Part shown: piece by piece, positions 11,001 through 22,700 of the stretch | Layout of the letters: each line of letters opens with the position of its first letter | Position numbering within the stretch: the first letter of the stretch is position 1 | Translations under genes and position numbers: made by a program | The notes under the pieces: model-generated | The model's input: only the letters and a program-made list of their open reading frames with translations | What the model was told of the DNA's origin: nothing | Database searches by the model: none | Assembly (NCBI GenBank): GCA_030272155.1 | Contig: CP126200.1 | Coordinates: forward strand, 5,592,001-5,656,000 | From: Tetradesmus obliquus | Taxonomy: Eukaryota; Chlorophyta; Chlorophyceae; Sphaeropleales; Scenedesmaceae | Length of the DNA: 64,000 bases | Direction of reading: 5' to 3'

Positions 11001-13656
11001 AAGATGACAACAGCAGTGCACAGCCCAATTTTAGGACTTGGTGCAAGTTGAGCTGTTCGCATGTGCTGTGCCGGACAGGGCAGGCAAGCCAGCGCTTGCT
11101 GCAGCACTGGAGCAGCAGCAGCACGCAGCAGGAGCAGCAGAGTTGCCAGCACGTGCTGCACAGAGCCGCACACACGCTGCACAGTGCATGCCCCAGCTCA
11201 CCTTGACGCCCTTCAGCTGCTGCTGCAGCCGAGCATGCTCAGCAGGGCTCAGCGGCGCCAGCGCTGACGCTGCCGCAGACGCAGCTGCGCTGCCGCTGCC
11301 CTCACCCCCCAGCCCGTCCTCCAGCCCAGCAACATGGTTGCCCGCGCTGGCTGCACCGGCCCCCGGGGGCAGCAGCGCCGCGGGCCGGCCCAGCAGCGCA
11401 GGCAGCGCGCTGAGCAGTGGCCCCGGCTCTAGGAAGGGCGCAGCAGTGAGGTCCATCACCAGCGCGGGGCCGGCCTGTGTGTCAGCCAGGCGCTGCCTGA
11501 AGCCCAGCCAGCCCTCCACGCCGCCACCCAGCGGCGAGTGCAGCTCAGGGTTGCCGGGCGCCTGCAGGAACACGCTGCGCCCCACCTGGCGCCGCGGCAG
11601 CTCCGCCAGCGCCGCGCAGATGGCCGCGCTGCTGCTGCTGCCGCCGCCCATGCTGCTGCCCAGGCCACTGCCAGCTGCAGCAGGTGCCGCCCCTGCTGCT
11701 GCTGGCATGCTGGATGAGGCGATGGACGCGGCCAGCAGGCCAGGTGCGGCAGCAGGCGATCCTGCTGACCCCACTATGCCGGGCAGGGCCATGCCCAGCA
11801 GCTGCTGCTGCTGTGTTGCGCCTGGCGTGCCTGCCAGGCCCATGAGGCCGGCGCCTGCAGAGCCGACAAGCGCAGAGCCTGCTGCTGCTGAGCCTGCTGC
11901 TGCTGAGCCTGCTGCTGCTGCTGCCGCTGCACCAGGCACTGGCACAGGCGCACTGCTGGCTGGTGCTGCGGGTAGCTGCTGCTGCTGCTGCTTGGGTGGC
12001 TGCTGCAGTGCTGCTGCCATCAGCAGTGCCTCCAGCAGAGTGACGCCGTCCAGCAAGCCTGCAGTGCTGGCAGGGCTGGTGCCAGCTGCTGCTGCCGCGT
12101 CCGCTGCTGCGTCTGCTGCTGCTGTGCTGCGCAGTGCATTGATGTCCTGCGAGCCCAGGTAGGACAGCACCACCTGGCAGGGCGGCAGCAGCGCAGCAAC
12201 AGCACCGCAGGGTGGTCAGTACATGCTGGGTGTGCCACGTGACAGCCAAGAAAGGATCTCAGAAAGGCAAGGCAAGCAGTGAATTACCACCATGTATGTG
12301 CGTGTTCAATAGGACACAGTCGATGCTCAGCATGTTGTGCCACTGCCATGCAGACCTAGCGCACACCTTGAAGGTCTCACTGCTGCCGCCACCAGCAGCT
12401 CCGCCAGGCTCCTGGCCATGCTGCTGCTGCTGCTGCAGGGAGACTACTGCCTCAGTGGCCACGTTGGTGGGCAGGAAGGCGCGGCCAGCAGCCAGCCTGT
12501 CACCGCCCAGCAGCAGCCAGCCGCTGGGCCAGCCCGCATCAGCAGCCAGCTGAGCCAGCAGCCGCCTCACCAGCCCACGCGGCAGCTGCTGCTTGGCGCT
12601 GCCAGCTGCCTCTTGCTGCTGCTGCTGCTGCTGCTGCTCTTCCTGCTGCTGCGTGCTGCTGCGTGTCACGCTGACTGAGTAGACCGCCATGCTGCTGCCC
12701 GGCCGTATGCTCAGCGCGAAGTGGTTGACCATGAGGTTGACCTCACGCCCCGCAACACCCGGCGCTTGGCGCGGCGCGGCCTGCATGCCCAGCTGCACGA
12801 CACGGCGCGGCAGCAACACCAACACGTGCAGATACTCGCATACGGAGGCAGGCATGGAGCAACCACGTTCAAGCCACAACACCACAAGCAGCAAGCTGCT
12901 CTGCGCGGCCAGCAGCAGCTGCTGCACATGCACATACACCGCCTCTGCTGTCACACAAGCACGCTGCCAGCCCAGCCCTGGCGCCCTGCCGCAGGCTAGC
13001 CCACCTGCTTGTGCAGCCCCGCGTCCCAGGTGCGAGGCCCGCCCAGCGTGAGCATGCGCAGCACGTTGATCATGGCCAGCACGCCGTCAGCGTAGCGCAC
13101 CTCGCGGTGGTCGGGGCCAGCACCACGCCCGCCCGCACCCGCAGCGGCAGCGGCAGCGGCGGCACCCGCTGCGCCTGCTGCACCCTGCCCTGCTGCGATC
13201 GCTGCGCCTAGGCCGCCCGCTGGCGCTGCCCCCAGGCTGCCGCTGCTGCTGCGCACAGGCTGGCCCAAGGCTGCGCAGGCGGGGAGCAGCAGGTGTAGTG
13301 TAAGTGGCATGCAGCAGGGGGAGCAGGCCAACAAAAGCCCGAAGGCCAACCCACAGTTTTGCATTTGCATTCTCCCGTCTCAACTCTCCTGCCGCTGCTG
13401 GCGCTGTTCAACACACAGATCGGTTCACGCGGCAGCCGGTGCACTGCAGGTATAACACTCCAGCTACGCCATTGTGCAAGTCTACTGCCAGCGCAGCGTG
13501 CTGCTGTTGCGGTTGCCAGCGCACTCACGTCTGCTGCCCGCGCCCGGGCCCCGCCCCATGCCCGCCCTGCCGCCAGCAAAATCAGGCATGCGGCCCAGCG
13601 GCCGTGAGCCAAAGTCCTGCGGCCGTGGACCACGGCCCCTGCCCCTGGGGTCACTC

Positions 13657-13658
<2 letters not shown>
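6963..13658 (-). CDS. AGO: Divergent Argonaute-family protein, predicted slicer-dead (AGO-B)
   Basis: Twelve exons: 13658-13529, 13270-13005, 12780-12367 (or from 12792), 12173-11202, 10963-10683, 10445-10106, 9854-9660, 9408-9341, 9024-8790, 8632-8187, 7911-7597 and 7176-6963. Together they encode about 1,291 residues, long for an Argonaute because of Ala and Gln tracts. The N-terminus [20 protein letters not shown] is RG-rich. N-domain ([11 protein letters not shown]), PAZ ([12 protein letters not shown]...YPLELC), MID ([20 protein letters not shown]) and PIWI ([23 protein letters not shown]) follow in order, ending GGSMYYV. The first catalytic Asp (FGADV in the partner) is FGLAL, YRDG is YRAAS, and the segment with the partner's glutamate finger (GHRQE) is a Gln/Ala-rich insert. 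RNA binding may survive; cleavage should not. Intron positions match AGO-A at six or more sites. Confidence 0.88.
7923..8000. repeat. GGCA/CCTG tetranucleotide microsatellite in an AGO-B intron
   Basis: About 19 perfect four-base units read GGCA on the plus strand and CCTG on the AGO-B coding strand. The array ends about 11 bases from the acceptor at 7912, so it takes the place of the pyrimidine tract for the penultimate AGO-B exon. Confidence 0.97.

Positions 13659-13659
<1 letters not shown>

Positions 13660-13704
<45 letters not shown>
13660..13704. repeat. CAG run directly before the AGO-B start codon
   Basis: About 15 CTG units on the plus strand (CAG on the AGO-B strand) directly abut the ATG at 13658. 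As read, this is the last part of the 5' UTR. If translation began upstream in frame the run would encode a homopolymer; no upstream ATG was established. Confidence 0.9.
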
Positions 13705-13706
<2 letters not shown>

Positions 13707-14406
13707 TGATGTTGCTGCTGCCTCAAGTGCACTGCCAGCGGGCCATCATGAAAGCCGCCTACAACAGCCAAACATACATGTTAAGTTCACAAGGCGGTTT
13801 GAAAGTGTCAAGCTGATCCATACCGGTCACTAGATCGCTGCGAGCCAAAGAAACACAGGCTGTGCTGCACAAGCCTACATGCCTTGGGCAGAGACGCCGT
13901 TGTACATGCAAAAGCAGTCCCTGATCAAGTGCTTCTTAAGTGCCGAGCAGGTAGTTTGGCAACACGGGCGAGCTTGGCTGCTTTAAAAGGGAGTCCATGA
14001 AGCATGCACACAATATTGCCTCAGACGATCTGATCACGGCCGCTATACACCATACACATTCTCACCAGTTACAACCTTGCACCCTTCGCTGATGCTGTGA
14101 GGAAGCAGAGGTTGGCACCAGGTGAGACTCTCACTGGGCCTCCTACGACTAGCCACCGAGTCTGCTGCAACGATCCACTTGAAAGCAACTTTAAAGGCAG
14201 AGTTGCTGAATGTGCCTGCCTGTGGTGATCTGGTTGTGTGGGACGAACAGGACCACCCACACGACATGAACGGTTCGTCACTTCACAGCACCAACATGTG
14301 ACATGAAGCAGGGTTTGGCAGGTGCGCTGACAGTGCACAAAAGGCAGGGTGATGATGTCCTGCGTTATGTCTGCCTACTTGCAGCAGCGTCAAGCCGGGG
14401 GGCAGG

Positions 14407-14460
14407 GCCTGAGGTGCGGGCTGTACACCTGTACCTGACTGTACAGCCCGCACCTCAGGC
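14407..14460. repeat. Perfect 20-bp inverted repeat (hairpin) between the AGO genes
   Basis: Positions 14407-14426 and 14441-14460 are exact reverse complements, separated by a 14-base loop. The pairing stops abruptly outside the arms. It could fold as a small-RNA-like hairpin or be the core of a tiny foldback element; the sequence alone does not decide. Confidence 0.95.
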
Positions 14461-16732
14461 TGTTGTGTGTCTGGGAAGTCCGCAATGCAGCTACATGCAT
14501 CCAGGGTGCCGCTAGCACTTGTTTGCATACATCTGCAAGTCATTTGCGAGCAGTATCTGTGAACTGTGATCTTGGAGTTGTACGCCGACAGACTCCACTG
14601 GTCAGTGAACCAAGCGCCACCCATGGTTGGCCAGCGGATGCCACCCTCACGCTCCATTGGAAAGACGATGACACGATGATTGCTGTTTGTCCAAGCGAGA
14701 GTTCTGGCACGTTCAGCAGGTTGTCGAAGCTGCCGTGTCTACAGGCTCCCGTGATTACTTCTGCACAGCCTTAGTGGACCAATGTGTAGTCGCTGCTATG
14801 ACCGCGAGCGAGCTCACCTGCTGATGCAGCAACCACAACACATGCTTCATAAGATCCAGCCGTGGGACTACCAGCACAGCTGGCTGTCACAGCGTGGCCG
14901 GCACCACCCATATTACTGCTGGAGTTGTGACACCAGGCCTTGCCGGTGCTGTCAGCTGTCAGCAACAAGCGCCCTATGGGACCTGGAGCTGCACCACTGC
15001 TGCGTGCAACAACTACTCTAGAAGCCCCATGAGCTAGTGTGTTGTCTAAGTAGACCCTACGTAGATGGACTTTGATCCTTCGGGCATGTCACTTTGAGCC
15101 TTACTTTAAGAAGGGGGGCTGCTGTTCGTTGGTACGTAGGCAGGGCAGGCCATTTTCACGGCCCTTTTGTTTCCAAGTCCAGTATTCTTACATCAGCCCA
15201 GCCTGCCCAGCGAAGAAGCACACACACTCAGCATCAGTCAGGCTGCAGTTTGAAGCAGCGCTACTCTGCCAGCACTGGCAGCAGCGTAAGTTCCTTGTGG
15301 CTCGTCGCACGCTGTCAGCCACTGTGTCACAAGCCTTAGCTCACCATCACATTACGCTCCACATTAGGCCCAAGCAAGGTGCACATACAAGGAGCTTGCT
15401 ATTGTGCGAGCAGCGGCCACATCCCAAGGCGGGCTGCCCAGGCCGCCAGCTGTGCCAGCTGTGCAGTAGCCTTCTGCAGCAATCTAGAGATGTGTGCTGG
15501 AAGTGTGGGCAGGCCAGTGGTGCTGGTGGTTGGTTCAGGGTCATTTGCTTGAAGCTGCACTGATGAGGATGCAGCCACTCATGCCCCAAGTCAGTCTACT
15601 GCCGCAGTGTGCGTGTTACAGCAAGGCCATTGGGCGATCAGGCGCTGGATCCACCAGTACACAAACAACACGTGGGCGGCAACACGCAGAGTGTGTGCAG
15701 GGCACAGCAGTCGCAGAATGTTGGCTCTTGCTGGCCCTCCAACAGCACATACAAGGGCAGCTGCTAGCACCGCGCTGTGCACCGTGCCTTCTACGTGCAA
15801 GCAACTGGCTTTACCAACTTGAATTGGGAGAAGGGGTTACGTGTGTGTGGGTCATGGCACATGTCAATCATCAACCATCAATGTACATTGATTTGAGCCT
15901 CAGCAGGATTAATGCAACTCAAACGCTAAACTCCCATAGATAACGATGCACACAGATGCACCACCAGGTTCATGTTGGCAAATAACCATAAAGTGGCCAC
16001 AGGGCAGGAAGGCCCCTCTAGCAACTTTTTTCAATGCAAAGTTTACATGCTAGTACTACATGCATGCAACCCTGAGCCATCAGGTGACAGCACTGAGTCA
16101 CAGGCGTTGAGTTACTGATCTGACACTAAATGGGTGCTGGAACTATTTCCCTGAGGAGCTTATGTTTACAGCGTCTTGCTACAGTCTCAATCGGTTGAGG
16201 CTGTAGGTAAACTGTGGACATCAGCTGCGCAGGCACATTTGCTGTGGAGAGTCAAAAAACAAAGCCCCTTTTGCGTGCACTTTGAGGTGCAGACCCTGCC
16301 AAGCATTAATCACAAAGCATTGGAAGCGTGATGCAGACAATGCTTGGCACAAAGACCACACCTGCCCCAGCACATGGAGCTCATCCAAATGGCTGCGGAC
16401 TCCAAGGTTGTTCCAGGGGCAGCTGTCCACGCGCCTCCGCTACTGCTCCGGATACAAGACGACGTGACCTTAGATCAGCTGTATTGATCATTTAAATCAG
16501 TACTGTACTTTGTAGGGAATGCTGGGCTCGCGGTGTAGGACGAAATGGGTTGTTGCGCGCTCTTCACGTTCGTTATCATCATAGCCAGTCTCGCTCTGAC
16601 GCATTACAGTTTCTTAGCACACATCTTGTGGCAGTGGGCGTGTTTCTTTTATGTATGATCATCGCTAGAGAAGAGGTGGCTAGCTTGAGCTCAGCACGGG
16701 ACAGCAGGGCGAAGCTGGCGTGAGCATGCGAA

Positions 16733-19700
16733 ATGGGAGACAGGGGAGGCTATAGGGGTGGTGGAGGTGAGTGGCGAGCACTGCCACGGCCGTGCGTATC
16801 CGTGCCGAGACGGGTTTCGCACTGCTGCAGTTTCCCTGCCGTGCACGCGTGCTCGTTGATGGCTTGATAGCTGCGAAAGTATTATAGACAACTAAAATGA
16901 ATGGGTTGGGACATTCGATTGCCTTGAGGCTTTGAGGTAGACATGCAGGCCCTGCTGCTTCTGCAGCAGCAGGTGGTGGGCTGGCCTGATCAACTGTGAA
17001 CGTGTGCCTGCAGGCTACCGGGGTCGTGGGGAAGGCAGGGGTGGCGGTGGTCGAGGTGGGCTGGGGCCAGCCGAGAGCTCCAGCACACACATGCATGCAC
17101 ACGTACAGCGCTGATGCACTACTACTGCTGCTGCTGCTGCTGGCAGGACAATGCTGCATGGCTGGAAGCTACCAGCAACCTTGTTGGCACATTCAAAAGC
17201 ATGTACAGCAGTGCCAGCTAGCAGCATATGCACAGTACCGCAAGCAGCACGCCACCTGCAGCCATGCATGGCCAGATCACACCATCAACAGCAGCGCGGG
17301 TACCTTGGACGCAGCGGCAGCAGCAGCGACATGCAGTGGCCACGCATTGTGTTTTTGACCAACTGCAGTTGGGATACCTTGCCTGTTGCAGCAGTTGTGG
17401 TAATGCTGCTGAGCATGGTTGTGCTGCTGCTGTGCAGGCGGCTATGAAGGCGGTGGTGGCCGAGGTGGCTACGAGGGCGGCCGAGGTGGTGAGCAGCACG
17501 GCGGGAACAGCAGCAGCAGCAGCAACAGCAGCGCCAGCATGTTGTCAACGTCGTGATCTCACATTGTAAGCGGTTCAGACTTCCTGCCAGTCGTGGAGTA
17601 TATGAACTGTGCACAGCAACAGCAACATGGCAGTCTGAGCAGCAGTAATGCACGTTGATTTCCCGCCAATGCTGCAGCTGCTTTCCCGCCTGCAGCGTCA
17701 TGTTGAGTCGTGCCCACTGACACCGCTTGCAGCAGCTCAGATGCCCTTGTGAAGCCACCAAGCTCACTCACTTGTGCCTACGCCATGCAGGCTATGGCGG
17801 TGGTGGTGGCGAGTACGGCGGCCGTGGCGGGGGTGGCAGGGGTGGCGACTTTGGTGGGGGCCGTGCCGGTGGCAGGGTTGACTTCGGCGGCGGCAGAGGT
17901 GGCGGGCGGGGCGACTACGGGGGTGGCCGTGGTGGCGGGCGGGGCGACTTTGGCGGCGGGCGGGGCGGCGGCGGCCCCTCCAGCGGCGGCGATATGGCCA
18001 TCAGCAGCGCGCAGGCGCTGAAGGAGCTGAGCGCTGCCTTTGCAGGCATCTCCGTCAAGTCGCGCGAGGTGCGTGGATGCTGGTGGCAGCGGGTGGCTGC
18101 GTGGAGAGTCATGTCATGCCGAGATGGTGTCGGCTTGGCAGCAGCCTGTTGATGTTGCCGTGTGCTTGTTGCGTCGGCATGTGTTTGGCGCTGCTGCTTC
18201 ACACAGTGCTGCGCACAGGCATCAGTGCGCCTCCGAAGCAGTTGCAGTGAAGCGCTCATCTCTTGCACGACTTTGCTCTTGCGCCTTGGGTGCTTGACAG
18301 TCAGCTGCTCCACGTGCCGCCCCTGTGCGCCCTCCTGCCCTGTGCCTCGACACGCTGCGCCTGCGCTGCCGGCCCTTCCACCGCCCCCCGCAGACGGTCA
18401 AGTGCCAGCCGGGCAGCATTGTGCCGACGCGTGCGCTGCGTGCGCGTGCTGGTGGCCTGGCCAAGGCTGGCAAGCCCACGCGCGTGGCCGCCAACCACTT
18501 CCGCATGAAGCTGTCTGCGACCCAGGCCTTCCACTACGATGTGGCCATTGACAGGCTGCTCAGCGAGGAGGAGACGGCCAAGGCGGCGGCACGCAAGGCC
18601 AAGGGTGAGCGGTGGCTGGGCTGGTGGTCTGGGGAGGGGGGGGGGGGTAGAGGGGCCGGGGGGGTGCACCCATCATGTAGGGGTCCGGCTGCGCTCCACA
18701 GTTCAGCTGCCATCCGCGTGTTTGCAACAGACAGGTCTGTGCCGCTGATTTGAGAGGGGCATCCGCCTGGTGACTCATGGGCTGCTGTGGCTGTTGTCTT
18801 CGCTGACTTGGTAATGTATGAACTTGCACGGGTCGCCGTGTCTTTTCCTTGGGAACAGGCATGGTGACCTGTGTCTGTTCTTCCATTACCAAATCATCGA
18901 AAGCAACAGCCACAGGGTTACACTTGTCTGCATCCAGCAAGCATGACCGCACATGTACTGTGTGGCTTGCATGCAGGAACACAGCGCATGAACTCTCAGT
19001 GTAGGGCCATGCACTGGCAACACGAAGATGCCGTTCTCTCTTCTGTGTGACATAATCTGCCGATTCTGGGCATCAACTGTTGGCGCAGTCTGCACTGTAG
19101 TGCATCAGCGGTCGCACCACAGCTGTGCAGGTGGTTGCTGTGCAGCAGTGTTGCCGTGGCAGCTCATCTGTTTCATTGGCTGGCCCTTATGCAGAGAGTG
19201 TGTGCGGTTTACGCAACAGGCATGGATTGGCTTGCATGCAGCTGCAGACAAGCCCTCATGCAGGTTGGCGCTGCTTGCCAGCGTCAGCTGGGCATGCGTG
19301 CTGGCTACTTGGCTCTAGTTTGCCGTTCATACATTGTCTTTTTACCTCCGATAACACATCGTGCTTCCTGCGTCTGCCGCTGCCTGCTGCCGGCGCTGCC
19401 TGCCCCTTCAGCGGCGGCGGGCCCCGACCGCGGGCTGCCGCGCCCGATGGTGCGCCGCGTGCTGCTGCAGCTGTCGCTGCAGGAGGGCTGGGGCGGCGTG
19501 GGCTGGGCCAGCGACTGGGGCAAGAACGTCTACGCGCCATCCGCCTTCCTGGGCGACGCGGGCAATGACGCGCCGCGCGTGTTCACGGTGCGCACCGCCT
19601 TCACCGCGCCCGACGGCTCTGCTGTCGACAAGACGTGGAAGGTGACCATTAAGTACGCTGCCACGGTTGACCTGGGCGCGCTGGCGGCGTACATCAACGG

Positions 19701-22700
19701 CACTGAGGCTGACGAGGAGGTGCCGCGCAGCGCCATCCAGGTGCTGGAGGTGGTCATGCGCAGCGGCGTGAGCGGTGAGCTGGAGGGGGGGATAGGGGGT
19801 GCTGTCATTGCTGCGATGGGCGCATGCACAATGTACACGCCATAGGTGTACTGCAGGGCTGCTGGCTTGCACAGAGCATGTAGCCTGCATGCTAGGCCAC
19901 ACACCAAGCAGCGTGGATTGCGGTGGCGATGTCTCCTTTCTGCCAGCCAAGTGACATTCAGTGCTGCCTGCCCTGCCGCGTCTGCTGCTGCTGCTGCTGC
20001 TGCTGCTGCCGCAGCGCGTGAGAACACGCTGGTGATTGGCAGCAGCGTGTTCTTCCACGTGCCGCGTGACGGCAGCCTGCACATGCAGCTGCCGGGTGGC
20101 GCTGAGGCGTGGGCGGGCTACCGGCAGGCTGTGAAGCCGTGCCAGTTTGGGCTGTCCTTCAACATCGACCTGGCTGCGACGGCCTTCCTCACCTCGGGGC
20201 CCCTGGTGGAGGTGAGGGCGGGCTTGTGCGGTGGTGTGGGGTGTGTGGTGTGGTGCGCAGCACTTGCACCTGTGGGGTGTGAGAAGTGTTGCTGCTGATG
20301 GCGGGGTGTTGCTGCAGCTTGCTCTGCGTCATGACAAGCATATATTTTGCTGCATTTTCTTGTGATTGCCGTGATGTGGAGCTCTGCTACACTGCAGTAG
20401 CCAGGTACTGCATAGAGCAGTGTGCTTGGTGCTGCCCTTGCCTTCTGGGTTCTGCCATACGCAATACTGCTGCCTGCCTCTGACTGCCCCTTCCCTGTGT
20501 TGTTCCCTGCTGCCCCCCCAGGTGCTGGCCCAAGTGCTGGGCATGCGTGACCCCCGCATGCTGAGTGAGCCGCTTAACCCGCGCTTCATGCGCCTGGTCA
20601 AGGACACAGTCAAGGGCATGAGGGTGAGCGCGAGGGACGTGACGGCTGTGCACTGCAGTGGCCTTGTGCTCGCGTGGGCAGCAGCAGCAGCAGCAGGGTA
20701 AGGAGCTTGACAAGGCCAGGCAGGCGATCAGCAGTGCTGCATGCCAGCACCGGTGGCGGAAAGCGCTGCTGCGCACTGCTGCAGGGGCAGCGCCTGTGGC
20801 TTCAGGGGGCTGGCGCTGCTGAGGAGGCAGCAGCAGCTGGATGAGGACAGGCAGTGAGGGCCGCCTGACATTTTGGCTAGCTGAATGTGCAGTGGCGGCT
20901 GCATCACCAGTGACCGCCCACTGCTCAATGTGTTTTCCCTGATGACCTTGCATCGACTCGCTGCACTGTCTCCTCGCCCCCCCCCCCCCAGGTGGCGTAC
21001 CGCTGCCCCAGCGGCACTGTGCGCCAAAAGCTGGTGCGCGAGTTGGGCATGCGCCCCGCTGCCCAGACCATGTTCAGGCTGGATGACGGCCGTGACGTGA
21101 GCGTGGCGCAGTACTACGCCACCACCTACAAGGTCAACCTGCGCTTCCCCGCGCTGCCCCCCCTCAACGTGTCCAGCCAGGGCGGGCGCAAGGTGTGGGT
21201 GCCCATGGAGCTCTGCGAGTGAGTGGCGGGCGGCTGGGGGGCGGGGGTGTTGTGGCAGCAGCTGCTTGCTTCTTATATGCTGCTGCAGAAGCTGCAGGTT
21301 CAGAATGCGCTCGCTAGCTGTTCCGTAGCGTCTCACTGTGCTGATCTTGTTGCATTTGCTCAAGCGCTACGTTAATAGATGCTCAATGTTCACACATACT
21401 GATCACACATACTGATTACGCATACTGAGTGATGCCTGTGCTGCTGCTGCTGCTGCTGTGCCGCAGGGTGGTTGCGGGCCAGCGTCGCCGCATGCTGAAC
21501 GAGCAGCAGACCAGGGGCATGCTGCAGTTTGCGGGGCTGTCCCCGGGCGTGCGCGGGCAGTACCTGCAGGACGTGATGAACCGCAAAGACCTGGGAGGCT
21601 TCAACGAGGGTGAGGGGGGAGGGTTGGTGCAGCTGCTCCTGCTGCTTCTGTAGGCCTTTGCTTGCATTGCTTGGACCTGGAGTTCTTCTAGCTCTTGCTC
21701 TCTATCTGCTGCTGCTCTGTGGCTGTGTATACAGGCACAAGTATGTATGCACACACCTAGCCTGCACCGCACGCAATATGTGCCACCTCTGCGCTGTGCT
21801 GTCCTCCCTCCCCCCCCCCTCCCCGCCCCCCCCCCCCCACACACACACACACATCTTGCAGACCCTGCCGTGCAGGCTTTTGGCATCCAGGTGGAGACGC
21901 AGATGGCCACAGTGGCGGCGCGCATCCTCAACCCGCCACTGCTGGCCTACCAGCGGCCTGAGGCCATCACGCCAGGCACACGGGTGAGTGGGGGTGGGGG
22001 TGTGTTCCTGTGTGTGTGTTTGGGGGGGGGGGGCAGTGAGAAGGGCCACCTTCCGTACGCATTTGCAAACAACATGCCACAGCTGCTATAGCAGGTTGCA
22101 GGACCGTCAATAGTCTTGCTGGTCCTCCCACGTAGCGCCACAGCAGTGCTTGTGCTGGTGCGCATACGATCGACATCTAAGTGTTGAAGCTGGCCAAGAC
22201 AATGTGCATGCCGAGATGCTGAAGAATGCCGCGGGCTGGCTGGCCCCAGGCTCTCCTTCAGCAGCTTGTCTTGCCTGTTGATGCTGGGGTGTTGCATGGC
22301 GCTTGCAAGGGTACAAGGCTGGACACCTCCTTGTACAGTACTGTGCACATGTGGCAGCGTGCATGAAAGGACTGGGTGTGCTGTGCATGGTGACAGATCC
22401 TCCAGGAGAAGCTGTACACGAGTTATAGTCGACTTTTGAAGCACGACAAGACAATGTGCACGCCAAGATGCAGGAGAAGGGCTAGGCTCAGCAAGCCAGC
22501 AGTGCTGGCTTGCTGAGCCCAGCCCTTCTTCAGCAGCTTATCTTGCCTGCTGTATACAAAGTGCAGGTCGGGGTGTTGCATCGCGCATGCAAGGTTACAA
22601 CGCACACATTACCGTAAAACAGTATTCGCACATGTGGCAACTTTAGGGTTTAGGGTTTGGCTTGGTGTGCTGTGCACGGTGACAGTCACCTGCAATCGCT

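Larger units (their letters stand above)
13659..16732. other. Head-to-head spacer between the two Argonaute genes
   Basis: A 3,074-bp region between the divergent AGO-B and AGO-A start codons must hold both promoters and 5' UTRs. It contains the CAG run at its left edge and a 20-bp perfect inverted repeat at 14407-14460. Open frames such as 15072-15563 show no domain and low plausibility. The right end, about 16480-16640, is locally AT-richer and is a reasonable AGO-A promoter position. Confidence 0.6.

Noticed and set aside
11038-12162. Long plus-strand open frame (374 codons)
   Set aside because: It is antisense to the large fourth exon of AGO-B. GC-rich Ala/Gly codons read backwards give long open frames, and no domain is seen.
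6963-13658. AGO-B as a pseudogene
   Set aside because: Twelve exons keep phase and frame, domain order is intact, and the loss is confined to catalytic residues, which fits a non-cleaving protein better than decay.
15072-15563. 163-codon frame in the AGO spacer
   Set aside because: Composition is unlike the neighbouring proteins, and there is no motif or splice context.
22642-22658. Possible chromosome end because of TTTAGGG units
   Set aside because: Only two units inside an intron of an intact gene; they are interstitial.
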